The notes below the pieces were generated by a model. That model saw nothing but the letters and a program-made list of their open reading frames with translations, did no database searches and was not told the origin of the DNA. Position numbers and translations under genes: made by a program. Below, in pieces: positions 33,265-41,976 of a DNA stretch of 64,000 nt. Where the stretch lies: assembly GCF_003725695.1 (NCBI RefSeq), contig NZ_RJSE01000001.1:158262-222261 (forward strand). The letters run 5' to 3'. Every line of letters starts with the position of its first letter. Position 1 is the stretch's first letter. This DNA comes from Nocardioides marmoriginsengisoli (lineage in GTDB: Bacteria > Actinomycetota > Actinomycetes > Propionibacteriales > Nocardioidaceae).

Positions 33265-35054
33265 GCTGCGGCCACGCGGGTATGGAAACGCGGGTAGTGG
33301 CTGAGTGTGATCGTCGTTTCTTGGGCGTAGGAGGTGACGGTGAAGACGTTCATCTCGGGCGGCACGAACTCGTGGTTCCCGAAGGACTTCAGCTCGGCTG
33401 CTGCGTGGTAGCTGTCGGACCGGTCGGCCTCGGTGCCGAGCCAGACGGTCGGAACGGGTGATTCTAGGGTGGGGGAGTCCAGCCAGAGGCGGTTAGCAAG
33501 CGTTCCGGGAGTCGGTGCACCGGTTCCGCACTCGACCCTGGTCAGCCGGCCGGTGTCGATGTTGAAGAGCCACGCCTCGTCGATCAGGCATGACGAGTTG
33601 CACGAGAGTTCGATCCGTACGAGGCCGCCTGAGCCCATCTTGCGGGGCGGCAGAGTCATCGTTCCGATCTCGTAGATGTCCCACTGAGGCGGGCTGGCGA
33701 TGACGCGGGTGCCCGTCTGCACGCCAGGCAGGTTGACTCCGGCCTGTCGGGACTTCGCGGCCCAAGTGATCGTCCATGGCGAGATCAGGACTGACCCGAT
33801 GCCCAGGCGGGCGAGCAACAGGTACCCGCCGGGCGGCAGTCCGGTTGTCGGAACGTCAAAGGTGTGCAGTGTGTTGATGTCGCTGCTGAACCCAGAGATG
33901 AGCGTCGAATCAACGGTCGGGGAGTTGCCTGACGTCAGCAGTCGCCGCAGTGATGGTTGCTCCAACCCAGGGGTCGCGGGGCACGTGTAGATCAGGGCGG
34001 TGCCAAGCGCCTTGGTCTCGTCCGAGAGTACGAGGCTGCCCTGAGTGCGGGCCGATCCAGCGACCTGGAGGATCCGGGAGAGCTGCCGGTTCGTTGCCTT
34101 CGTGCCGAGCATGTTGGATCGGGAGACGTCGTAGGCGTTGATGCGCACGCTGTTGGTTGAAGAGGTCCCGCCGGCTTGGACCGTGATCTCCAGCGAGTTC
34201 AGTGTCGAGATCCCGAGAGCGGCAGCGTCGAACCAGTAGAGGTTCCCCTCCTGGACCGCGACCGGCGCCACGATCCCGTTCAGCTTGAACGTCATGCCGC
34301 TCGTGCCGTAGGCGTACTTGGCGTTGGTCAACGTCGACGTAGCCTCGATGCGGATGTACGGACTCCCAGCCAGGCTCGTCGACAGGCCGGTCCGCACCAT
34401 CGAAACTCGGGTGGCAAGGTTGGTGAAGATGTCCGACGCAACACCCGAGAGCCATCCTCCACCGATGACCCCAGGAGGCGCCGAGGTGGGGGGACCGCCC
34501 GCCGGCTGCTTCTGGAAGGCCCACCCAGTGGCCGACGTGCACGCGTCGATCGAGGTGATGACCTGCGTGCCCGACTGGGTCGACTTCGTCGCCGACACCA
34601 TCGTCTGTGCGCGCACGTACGGCTCAGCCTGAATCTTCAGCCCGTACGTCGCGATGACCCGCAGGTCGTTCAGGTCGTTGGGCACCTCATCGAAGCTCGA
34701 CATGACGACCGTGAACACGCACGGCTCACCAGCGCCGTCAGGCGGCGTCCACGTCAGGAGGTTCCGGCGGTAGGACTCGAACATCAGCGCCTGCTCAGCC
34801 ACCGCCAGAGCGTTCGAGTCGTCCGCGAGCACCTGGATCCGCAGGAACATCTGCCGGTTGTCCTGGCCGGTGAGCGCGACGATCGCGCCGTCCTGGAGCC
34901 ACGAGGTGATCTTCTGCTCGATCGGGACCGGGTTGCCCCAGTCAGCGTCATCGCCGAGTGCCTGGAACTGGAACCCGGTCGCCGCCTGCTCTGCATCCGT
35001 GCCGATCAGGTTCAGGGTTCCGAACGCGAGGGCGTGCTGTGGGTTCGAGATCAT
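33261..35054 (-). CDS. Phage minor tail protein (distal tail-like)
   Basis: A 597-residue protein directly downstream of the tape measure gene (4-bp overlap), the usual place of the distal tail protein. The N-terminal half has beta segments such as KITSWLQDGAIVALTGQDN; the C-terminal half includes carbohydrate-module-like stretches (SGGLVRIELSCNSSCLIDEAW). It probably forms the tail tip. Confidence 0.7.
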   Translation of the reverse strand: MISNPQHALAFGTLNLIGTDAEQAATGFQFQALGDDADWGNPVPIEQKITSWLQDGAIVALTGQDNRQMFLRIQVLADDSNALAVAEQALMFESYRRNLLTWTPPDGAGEPCVFTVVMSSFDEVPNDLNDLRVIATYGLKIQAEPYVRAQTMVSATKSTQSGTQVITSIDACTSATGWAFQKQPAGGPPTSAPPGVIGGGWLSGVASDIFTNLATRVSMVRTGLSTSLAGSPYIRIEATSTLTNAKYAYGTSGMTFKLNGIVAPVAVQEGNLYWFDAAALGISTLNSLEITVQAGGTSSTNSVRINAYDVSRSNMLGTKATNRQLSRILQVAGSARTQGSLVLSDETKALGTALIYTCPATPGLEQPSLRRLLTSGNSPTVDSTLISGFSSDINTLHTFDVPTTGLPPGGYLLLARLGIGSVLISPWTITWAAKSRQAGVNLPGVQTGTRVIASPPQWDIYEIGTMTLPPRKMGSGGLVRIELSCNSSCLIDEAWLFNIDTGRLTRVECGTGAPTPGTLANRLWLDSPTLESPVPTVWLGTEADRSDSYHAAAELKSFGNHEFVPPEMNVFTVTSYAQETTITLSHYPRFHTRVAAA

Positions 35055-38000
35055 CGCTTCCCCTTCGGGCGCTTCGGGCCGACACCGTTGATGGCACGCG
35101 CGATCGCTGCACCGGTAGCGTTCGGGTTCTTCTCGAGCAAGTTGCCGACGCGCTGCATCGACCGGTCGAGGCGGTTCAGAGTTGCGAGCTGCGCCTTCGA
35201 GGTGGCAAGCGCCGGACCGAATGCAGCAGCCGCACCGGCGTTCCCGACGCTCGTGGTCAGCCGGTCGCGCTGGTTGTACAGCGACTCGTACCGCGCGACG
35301 TCAGCCTTCGGGCCAGTTGCAAAGTTCTGTACGTCCTGCAGCGACCCCTCGCTCAGCAGGTACGCCAACGCATCGCTGTCGAGACCCTTCGCCGTCAGCT
35401 GGTCGATCGCACTCTCAAGCGACCTCAAGCTGCCGATGTCGCCAGTCAGAGTCGAGAAGACATCCCCCTTGCCGGCCTTCATGCGGTCAGCCGCAGACAT
35501 CCACACCGAGGAGTCCGTCTTGCCGAACAGGTCCGAGTTGTAGTTCGACGAGATCGAGTCCCGAACCGACTGCGCCTGATCGAGCAACGCCTGCCGCTTC
35601 GACGTCTCCTTCTCGACCACCTTCGTCGAGGCTGCGATCGCCTTGTTCCACTGACGAAGCGTCGTCGGGAACTTCATGTCCAGGTCGTCACGGATGTACG
35701 ACGACAAGCCCGACGGGTACCTACCGGCAGTACCGCCGTCTGCAAGGCGGCCGTCGTTGATGGCCTTCAGCAGACCGCGGTGGCGGTCTGCCTGCCCGTG
35801 CCGGTTCGACACGACTTCTTCGCCGTCCGCGAGCAGGTACAGGTGCCGGTCGGCGTACGGGAGACCTGTCTTCGGGACCGTGGTCCCGTCAGCCGATTCG
35901 CCGAGGTTGCCCAGGATGTCGAACTTGCCCGAAGGCTTGTCCACGTTCAGCCCGACGTGGATAGTCCGCTTCTTGCGCACGAACCCGTCCAGGGCGACGC
36001 TGAACGTCGCAAGCTTGCGCTCGGCAGCAACCTTGTTCAGGTCGATCTTCGCCACGCCCTTGGCCTGATTGACGAGTCCCACCTGGTCCGCGAAAGCCTT
36101 CGCCGCGGCGCGGGACTTCCCAGCCGCGATCTGAGCCTTGATGAAGTCATCCCGCGCCTGGTCCATGAAGGTGAACTTCTCTTGGCCAGTGAGAGTCTTC
36201 GAGAGCTCCAACGCTTCCTTCGCGATCCGAGTCAAACCATCCCGGTTAGCTCGACCCTTCTCGGTATTGATGTCCAGGGTTCGACCGTTGTCCTTCAAGC
36301 CCTTGGTGAAGTCATCGACTGCGGCGGCATAGCTAGTTGCTGCATCGAACGAGTTGATCGCGTTGTACGCGCGCTCCAGGCTTGCGGTGAACTGGTCGAC
36401 GGACATGGAGGCCGTGTCGATGCCGGCGGCGGTGGCCTTGAACCCAGCCGCGAGGAGGTCTGCCTGAGCGTTCGCGCGCGCCAGGTTGGTGCCGGTGTTG
36501 ATCCGGTCGATCTTCTCCTGCGCCCGGTCCGCGGCGGTCTCGACACCGCCGAGGCTGCTGATCCACCCGCCGACGACGGGGATGAAGGTCGCCTTGCTGC
36601 GCCAGTCGCCGTTGAAGATGTCGGAGAGGGTGTCGCCCAGTCCGTCGTGGTGCTGGGCGTCGTCGAGCTCCTTGTTCGCTGCAGCGAGCTGTGCCTGGAG
36701 GGTGTCGAGGTTCCCTGAGGTGATCGCGCGGTCGATCTCGCGCAGGGAAGCGGCGAAGCTGTCGCTGCTGGCCTTGGCATCGAGGAGGAACCCAGCACCG
36801 GCGCCGAGCGCGGCACCCCAGGGGCCTGCCATGGTCCCGGCCAGTGCGAGGCTGACGGTGTTGGTGAGGCCGATCTTGTCCGCGGCGCCTGTGCTGGCCA
36901 CGGCTAGACCCGCGAGCGGGGCGACGGATCGGCCAGCGGTTGCCCCGAACGTGCGGACGCTCTCGCGGGCCTTCAACGTCTCGTCGGAGGCGTACTTCGA
37001 GGACTGCCCAACGCGGTACGCCACGGTCCCGAACTGCTGCATGGTCGGGATCTGACTCTTCAGGGTGGACCCGGAGAACCCGCCCTCGGGGAGGTACTTC
37101 TGGCCCAGGGCGCTGGCCTGGAGGCTTGCGGTGACCTTCAGTGCCCGGTTGTACAGCGAGAGCGCTGCGAGGCCGGCGAAGATCGGGGTCCCAAGGTCGG
37201 AGTCCGCGATCGCCGAGAGGACGTTCGCGACGGCCTCCAACCCCTGGAGCACCGGACCGCCGAGCGGGGCAGCCGCTTCGACGATCTGCAGCGCGGCGTC
37301 GCCGAGCGCACCGAGGGTGTCAGCAACCTGGGGGCCGGTCTCTTCGACGTAGGCGAGGAACTCGGCGAACCCTTCGGTCTGGCCGAGCCCGTTTGCCCAC
37401 CGGTCCAGGTCAGCAGTCGCCTCGATCAGCCACCGCGAGAAGTCCTGGTTCAGTGGGGTCGTGGACATCCCCAGCCCGGCGAGCGCGTGGGCGGTGTTCC
37501 CGGCCGCGGTCGCGAAGTCGGCCAACGCCGACGGGCCCTCGACTGCGACGAAGTCCAGGAACGGTGCCCACCGATCCGACCCCAGCGACTGGCCGGCGTC
37601 TCCGGCGATGGTGCCGAGTTCGGTGGAGATGGCCGACACGATCCGCTCGACCCGCGGCAGGGCACCTTCGAGGCCGTCGAGGCCCTCGGTCAGCCCGGGG
37701 AACAGGCCAGTCGCGGCAAGGTCGCGTAGTTCCTTGAGCTCGGGGACCATGCTGCGGAGCTCCCGGACGAACCGGCGAGCCTCGGGCGAGATCTGCGCCA
37801 TGGCCTCACGTGCCGCGGTGAGGTTCGCGGTGGTCGGCTCGAGCGCAGCCTTGTTGACGGCCTTCAGTGCGTCCCCGACGCCCTGGAACGCCAGGACTGC
37901 GGTCCCGGCGCCGAAGGCAGCGAACCCGAGGGCTGAGGCCAGGCCGGTGACCGCCGGGACAGCGACCGCTCCGATCGGGACGAACGCTGGCCCGAGGATC

Positions 38001-38251
38001 GCAGCGACCTCGGCGAGGATCCGAAGCCGCCCGGAGAGTCGGTCGATATCCTTCTCGGTACGGCGCGACGTCTTCCCGACGCCGTCGACGTCCCGATCGA
38101 GATCGCGGGTCGCCTTCGATGACTGGACGGCCTCGTGCGAGAGCCCGTCGAGGCGCTTGTTCAGGAGCTCGGTCGCGGCGGCGGCCCGGATGATCGGTGC
38201 GGTGAACTGGTCCTCGAGTTCCAGCACCACACGCTCACGACGAGTCGCCAT
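35051..38251 (-). CDS. Tape measure protein
   Basis: A 1066-residue protein, the longest in the phage, with long helical coiled-coil segments and two hydrophobic stretches (around ILGPAFVPIGAVAVPAVTG and LAGTMAGPWGAALGAGAG). It sets tail length and is injected with the DNA; about 1.5 angstroms per residue predicts a tail near 160 nm. ATG 38251 is chosen because GGAGGT lies 9 bases upstream; a GTG at 38260 directly adjoins that site. Start overlaps the end of the chaperone GT frame. Confidence 0.9.
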   Translation of the reverse strand: MATRRERVVLELEDQFTAPIIRAAAATELLNKRLDGLSHEAVQSSKATRDLDRDVDGVGKTSRRTEKDIDRLSGRLRILAEVAAILGPAFVPIGAVAVPAVTGLASALGFAAFGAGTAVLAFQGVGDALKAVNKAALEPTTANLTAAREAMAQISPEARRFVRELRSMVPELKELRDLAATGLFPGLTEGLDGLEGALPRVERIVSAISTELGTIAGDAGQSLGSDRWAPFLDFVAVEGPSALADFATAAGNTAHALAGLGMSTTPLNQDFSRWLIEATADLDRWANGLGQTEGFAEFLAYVEETGPQVADTLGALGDAALQIVEAAAPLGGPVLQGLEAVANVLSAIADSDLGTPIFAGLAALSLYNRALKVTASLQASALGQKYLPEGGFSGSTLKSQIPTMQQFGTVAYRVGQSSKYASDETLKARESVRTFGATAGRSVAPLAGLAVASTGAADKIGLTNTVSLALAGTMAGPWGAALGAGAGFLLDAKASSDSFAASLREIDRAITSGNLDTLQAQLAAANKELDDAQHHDGLGDTLSDIFNGDWRSKATFIPVVGGWISSLGGVETAADRAQEKIDRINTGTNLARANAQADLLAAGFKATAAGIDTASMSVDQFTASLERAYNAINSFDAATSYAAAVDDFTKGLKDNGRTLDINTEKGRANRDGLTRIAKEALELSKTLTGQEKFTFMDQARDDFIKAQIAAGKSRAAAKAFADQVGLVNQAKGVAKIDLNKVAAERKLATFSVALDGFVRKKRTIHVGLNVDKPSGKFDILGNLGESADGTTVPKTGLPYADRHLYLLADGEEVVSNRHGQADRHRGLLKAINDGRLADGGTAGRYPSGLSSYIRDDLDMKFPTTLRQWNKAIAASTKVVEKETSKRQALLDQAQSVRDSISSNYNSDLFGKTDSSVWMSAADRMKAGKGDVFSTLTGDIGSLRSLESAIDQLTAKGLDSDALAYLLSEGSLQDVQNFATGPKADVARYESLYNQRDRLTTSVGNAGAAAAFGPALATSKAQLATLNRLDRSMQRVGNLLEKNPNATGAAIARAINGVGPKRPKGKR

Positions 38252-39271
38252 TCGGGTCACCTCCTTCGCCGTCAGATGAGTCGTGGTTGCCGAACACGCG
38301 GCGTGCGTTGAGGAAGTCGTCCGTGGGGTTCAGGTCGACCTCTGCGACGGAGATGTCGACGCCGTCGAGGTAGTGGAAAGGGGTCGCCGGTGTGGCCTCG
38401 GCCGACCAGTTCCTGAAGTCCCCGTTGTGGAACGGCCGCTCCTTGTGCAGTGCCTCGTAGCGGCGCTTCGCAGCGGCCTCGTTCATCGCCGCGAAGCAGA
38501 CCTCCCGTTGCGGGTACCAGTCCTTGTGTGGGTCCGAACAGACGTCACGCTGGTTCCCGCAGGTGTGCTGGGTGGCCTTGTGCTGCCACTCCGAGACCCA
38601 GAGGTCCTGCTGGTCCTCGGGCAGGTCGTAGAACGCGGAGAGGCTGCTCAGGCCAACCGAGCGGGCGAGGTGGAGGTCTCGTCGGACGTCGGCGCGAGAT
38701 GCGACGAGAGCCGCACTTTTGGGTCCGGCCCCGGGCTCTGGTTCAGGTTCACCGCCGCCGCGTACAGCTTGGAGAAGTCGCCGTCCGAGACGCTGTCGGT
38801 GAGCTCCACGATGTCGGTCGGCGGCACGTAGGTGCGCTCCACGACCTGGTCCAGGATCACCTTCCGGGCCTCGTCGTCATCACCGATCCGGCCAAGGTGC
38901 ATCGAGACCGGAACCAGGTCGTCCCCGAAGGTCTCCCGGTTGAAGCCCTTCGCGGCATCCTCCGGGTGTGGTGTCGGGGGCCCGTCCTCGTTCTCGACCA
39001 TCCGAGGCGGGTGGGCGTTCAGCAACACCCGGTACGCCTTCCGAGCCAGCGCGGTCAGCGTGACCTTCTCGGCACGTTCGGTGGCCTCGTCCATGAACTC
39101 GTCGAACGACGTCGTCGACTTCGTCAGGTTGGGGTCCTCCGCGTCCCCGACGCGCGCGGGTGCAGCGGACTTGACGGCCTTCTCGACGGCCTGAGCCTTC
39201 TCGGTCATCGGGTCCAGGTCGTCGCCCTGGAACAGGATCACGGTGGTCGTGCGGGGCTTGATCGCGCCCAT
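38235..39271 (-). CDS. Tail assembly chaperone GT fusion by -1 frameshift
   Basis: About 345 residues. Reading starts at ATG 39271 in the G frame and slips back one base on the CCCAAAA site at 38717-38723, then continues in the T frame to 38235. The T part contains DLPEDQQDLWVSEWQ and a Cys/His-containing central segment (HTCGNQRDVC). Production of a minor GT fusion is the standard way lambda-like phages make both chaperones, which hold the tape measure during tail assembly. The T frame ends 16 bp past the tape measure start. Confidence 0.8.
38648..39271 (-). CDS. Tail assembly chaperone G
   Basis: A 207-residue protein produced without frameshift. It has an acidic, helical centre (TKSTTSFDEFMDEATERAEK; ALARKAYRVLLNAHPP) like other actinophage G chaperones. 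It is encoded between the tail tube and tape measure, the conserved place. The stop TGA at 38648 lies about 70 bases after the slippery site. It binds the tape measure during tail assembly and is not part of the virion. Confidence 0.85.
   Translation of the reverse strand: MGAIKPRTTTVILFQGDDLDPMTEKAQAVEKAVKSAAPARVGDAEDPNLTKSTTSFDEFMDEATERAEKVTLTALARKAYRVLLNAHPPRMVENEDGPPTPHPEDAAKGFNRETFGDDLVPVSMHLGRIGDDDEARKVILDQVVERTYVPPTDIVELTDSVSDGDFSKLYAAAVNLNQSPGPDPKVRLSSHLAPTSDETSTSPARLA
38717..38723 (-). promoter_or_regulatory. -1 frameshift slippery heptamer CCCAAAA
   Basis: On the minus strand the sequence reads gac cca aaa gtg, giving C CCA AAA in frame, the canonical X XXY YYZ form. Slipping one base back joins the G frame to the T frame, which is open for about 160 codons to 38235. 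Confidence 0.8.
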
Positions 39272-39322
39272 GGATTCTCCTTCGACAGGTCGACAGGGAT
39301 GGTCGACAGAAGGGCGTGGAGC

Positions 39323-39359
39323 CCCTGGGGCGTCGGCTGTCGAACCCGACGCCCCAGGG
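39323..39359 (-). terminator. Hairpin between tail tube and chaperone genes
   Basis: A perfect 14-bp stem: ccctggggcgtcgg (39323-39336) and ccgacgccccaggg (39346-39359), 9-nt loop. It lies just after the tail tube stop, so it can terminate part of the transcripts and raise tail tube relative to chaperone expression. Confidence 0.8.
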
Positions 39360-39366
39360 AGACGAA

Positions 39367-39897
39367 TCAGGCCGTGATCGCGACCTTGAACGCCGGCGGT
39401 GCGGTGATCGCGAACGTCGAGGAGAACCCGACCTCCGCGGCCTCGCCGTCGCCCTGGACGATCGGGAACGGCGGGCCGAACTCGACCGGGAACGCGGACA
39501 CGAACTGGCCCACGGCGAAGTCGGTCGCGACGAGGATCCCGAGGCGGCGGACCAGGAACCCGGCCGTGCCCTCGGGGAACTTCTCCCACGCCTTGACCCC
39601 GTTGGACAGGGCTGCACCCTGCTCGTCGAACGCGGCGAGCATCTCGCCGCCGCCGTAGGTGGTCGTCCCGATCTGCTGGAACGTGGTCGTGTCGCAGATC
39701 CGGCGCTCGCGGTCGACGAGGTTGGTGTTCTTCGACGGCTTCGTGGTCGAAGCGAACAGCATGCAGGACACGTCGAGTCCGGTCGCGGCGTTGATCTCCG
39801 CGATCGCCGGGGTCGGCAGGTTCGCGATCGCGGGGACCCACAGCCACTTCTCGCGGCCGTACGCCTTGGTCGAGGTCGGGCGAATCGGTGCGGCCAT
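39367..39897 (-). CDS. Major tail tube protein
   Basis: A 176-residue protein of tail-tube size with a start (APIRPTSTKAYGREKWLWVP) shared with actinophage tube proteins and a C-terminal beta domain ending in AFKVAITA. It polymerises into the tail tube around the tape measure. A hairpin follows immediately, as expected for a highly expressed gene. Start shares one base with the upstream stop (TGATG). Confidence 0.85.
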   Translation of the reverse strand: MAAPIRPTSTKAYGREKWLWVPAIANLPTPAIAEINAATGLDVSCMLFASTTKPSKNTNLVDRERRICDTTTFQQIGTTTYGGGEMLAAFDEQGAALSNGVKAWEKFPEGTAGFLVRRLGILVATDFAVGQFVSAFPVEFGPPFPIVQGDGEAAEVGFSSTFAITAPPAFKVAITA

Positions 39898-40136
39898 CAG
39901 TTGGCCTCCTTCTCGGGCGTGGCCTTCTGGCCGGACGAAGCGGAGGCAGGACTGCCGCCGCTGGCGTTGCTCGACAGGGACTCGGGGGATCGGTAGTACT
40001 TCGGCGGAAGCGGCGACCCGTCGGTGTGGACGGCGTCCTTCTTCAGGCGCTCGTGGACCTCGGAGCTGAGGGTCGAAGCGACGATGGAGTACTCGTGCTT
40101 CGTCTCTCGGTCCTTGACGCGGATGTAATCGGGCAT
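39897..40136 (-). CDS. Small hypothetical virion-region protein
   Basis: A 79-residue protein with an N-terminal beta segment (DYIRVKDRETKHEYSI) and a Ser/Ala/Lys-rich, disordered C-terminal half. Proteins of this sort are commonly found between tail terminator and tail tube in actinophages. ATG 40136. Function unknown. Confidence 0.7.
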   Translation of the reverse strand: MPDYIRVKDRETKHEYSIVASTLSSEVHERLKKDAVHTDGSPLPPKYYRSPESLSSNASGGSPASASSGQKATPEKEAN

Positions 40137-40194
40137 GGCAGAACTCCCTTGCGGGTCGGGTGCGGAGAGGTGGGACCGGGCCAGAGCGGGCCGG

Positions 40195-40605
40195 TCAGAG
40201 GGTGTAGGTGAAGGCGTCGAGGCCGGTGAAGTAGCCGCCGTCATCTGGGGCGATGACCTCGGACGTCTCGAACAGCGGTCCGGTTGTGAGCTCGCCGGCG
40301 ACCATGAGCGGGACGTCCTCGAGCGCGGTCGTGCACTTCGACTGCATCAGCCGGGCGTCGCTGACCCGCTTCGCGACGTAGCGGGCTGTGATCCGCCACC
40401 CGGTTGTTCCGGTCGTGCCGTCCTCACGGATCTCGCCGCCGAAGCGGCGCGTCACGGAAACCTCGACGTACTCGGCCGGGCGGGGCGATGGGACGTCGTC
40501 GAAGTCGTAGGCGTACCGGGGCTTGGTGCCCGGGTTCAGCGCAGCGTTCAAGACCGCGAGCACGGCTGTCGCGTGCTGCTCTGGGGTGGCGATCACCAGA
40601 ACCAC
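40195..40605 (-). CDS. Tail terminator protein
   Basis: A 136-residue protein with the layout of siphovirus tail terminators: a helix (QHATAVLAVLNAAL), then a beta sheet with EYVEVSVTRRF and GWRITARYVAK. It caps the tail tube and joins it to the head. It overlaps the upstream gp10-like gene by 13 bp and precedes the tail tube genes, as usual. Confidence 0.75.
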   Translation of the reverse strand: MVLVIATPEQHATAVLAVLNAALNPGTKPRYAYDFDDVPSPRPAEYVEVSVTRRFGGEIREDGTTGTTGWRITARYVAKRVSDARLMQSKCTTALEDVPLMVAGELTTGPLFETSEVIAPDDGGYFTGLDAFTYTL

Positions 40606-40991
40606 CGATCAGGGAGCTCGCCGACCTCGTGCGCGAAGGTCGCACCGATCAGGTCCGCCGAGCGGGCCAGATCCAGGTGTGGCTTCTGGTTCCGGGACCC
40701 GTACTCGAACGACATGTCGCCCTGGGCCTTCGACGCGTCAGGCCCGTACTCACCCGAGATCAGCCCGCCACCGGTCAGCGCCGACAGCGTCCCGTGCATC
40801 TCCGTGGAGAATGCCCGGTCGTAGAGCTTGCCGTGGGCCCCTGAGGACCGTCGGGCGAAGTCCCGAGCGACCGAGTTGCCGACCTTGAGGCCCTCACGGA
40901 CCGTGCGGACCATGTCCTTGGCCGCGGTGACCGGGATCGAGGCCAGGTCGGATGCGAGGTCATCGATGCTGTGACGTACGCGGACCTGCAT
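40593..40991 (-). CDS. HK97 gp10-like neck/tail completion protein
   Basis: A 132-residue basic protein with helical N terminus (SIDDLASDLASIPVTAAKDM) and the AHGKLYDRAFS plus SFEYGSRNQKPH region typical of gp10-like minor tail or neck proteins. GGGAGG precedes ATG 40991. It works in head-tail joining. A structured intergenic element lies directly upstream. Confidence 0.75.
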   Translation of the reverse strand: MQVRVRHSIDDLASDLASIPVTAAKDMVRTVREGLKVGNSVARDFARRSSGAHGKLYDRAFSTEMHGTLSALTGGGLISGEYGPDASKAQGDMSFEYGSRNQKPHLDLARSADLIGATFAHEVGELPDRWFW

Positions 40992-41020
40992 GCCAACCTC
41001 CCAGGGGTATCCTCAGAGTG

Positions 41021-41133
41021 AGTGGTCTGCGGTGTTGGCAACGGCAGACCAAAGCTGCTGACCTAGTTGTGTGGAGCGGTCCAACGTCAGTGAGGTGCCG
41101 CAGTTCGGGTTCGACTCCCGAGCGCAGACCACT
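41021..41133 (+). ncRNA. tRNA-like or structured intergenic element
   Basis: A 113-nt gap is bounded by an 11-bp perfect inverted repeat (AGTGGTCTGCG at 41021-41031, CGCAGACCACT at 41123-41133). Inside is a textbook T-arm on the plus strand: tcggg, loop TTCGACT, cccga (41105-41121), and a possible D-arm (ttgg/ccaa at 41035-41052). No normal anticodon arm or CCA-ready end is found. It may be an aberrant tRNA, a degenerate one, or a stable RNA hairpin on the mRNA. Confidence 0.35.
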
Positions 41134-41567
41134 CAGTCGGTCACCTCAACTACGTCCAAACGGCGCGCGGTAGCGAACGACTTCGCCGGAACCTCGACCA
41201 CCAGGTAGCGGCGCCCCAGCAGCGCCGGGTCATCCGCGCACCCGACTGAAGTGACCTCGTACTCCCAACCGTGGCCACGCTGCCGGCCAGGCTTCGGGAT
41301 CGCAGCTGAGATCGGGACGTGAAGGCCGGCCTCCAGGACCGGGCGTTCGACGTCACCGATCCGGAGGTACCGGGTCGCGGTGTCCCGGCCCTGCGCAGAA
41401 CCAGACTGGATCTTCCCGCGCACCTGGCCCATGTCTTCGTAGTCGGGGACCTCGTACCCGTCAGGATCTTGAGTGAACGTCCCCGTTGGCCTGAACAGGG
41501 TCAGGCACAGCGTCATGAGGGACTCGGCGTCGGCTTGGTGCTCGGCGAGCTCGGCCGCGGTGAACAT
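41133..41567 (-). CDS. DUF6093 family head-tail protein
   Basis: A 144-residue protein with LTLFRPTGTFTQDPDGYEVPDY, typical of DUF6093 actinophage proteins, probably the head-closure or stopper component between connector and neck protein. The C-terminal part is a small beta domain (GRRYLVVEVPAKSF). The stop lies inside the right arm of the inverted repeat at 41123-41133. Confidence 0.75.
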   Translation of the reverse strand: MFTAAELAEHQADAESLMTLCLTLFRPTGTFTQDPDGYEVPDYEDMGQVRGKIQSGSAQGRDTATRYLRIGDVERPVLEAGLHVPISAAIPKPGRQRGHGWEYEVTSVGCADDPALLGRRYLVVEVPAKSFATARRLDVVEVTD

Positions 41568-41568
41568 C

Positions 41569-41946
41569 TCAGAACCCCTGCCGGACGCGGATCGTGCCGT
41601 ACCGCTTCCGACGGCGGGTGGTCCCGCCGAGCCGTGCGGCCTCTTCGGGGGTGAGGTAGATACCGGCCCGGGCGCCCTGCTCGGAGTACCGCTCGGTCCG
41701 GGAGGCGTCGTCGACCGACCGGGTCCAGGACTGCAACCCCTTCGGGTTCCGCGACGCCCGTGCGCCGACTTCGAACGCGATCGCGCGCACCCACGCCGGG
41801 ACCGGCTCGACCGGGTTCTTCCACGCCTCGGTGACGACCCCGTTCACCAGCACGGCGTAGGTGCGTGCGTCCGCAGCCGAGGGTGACCCTGCACCGGGGT
41901 AGGAGGCGAGTTCGGGACCAGTGATGATCTGGATCGGGTCACTCAT
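41569..41946 (-). CDS. Head-tail connector (adaptor-like) protein
   Basis: A 125-residue, mostly helical protein with WVRAIAFEVGARASRNPKGL and GIYLTPEEAARL, the pattern of gp6-like adaptors that bind beneath the portal. It lies one base upstream of the DUF6093 gene, in the normal adaptor-stopper order. Confidence 0.7.
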   Translation of the reverse strand: MSDPIQIITGPELASYPGAGSPSAADARTYAVLVNGVVTEAWKNPVEPVPAWVRAIAFEVGARASRNPKGLQSWTRSVDDASRTERYSEQGARAGIYLTPEEAARLGGTTRRRKRYGTIRVRQGF

Positions 41947-41976
41947 CCTGCTCGCCTCCTACCGCCGGTGGTGGGG

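Noticed and set aside
41021..41133. Naming the structured gap as a specific tRNA
   Set aside because: No anticodon loop with U33 and five paired stem bases, and no CCA-compatible end, could be drawn, so no amino acid is assigned.
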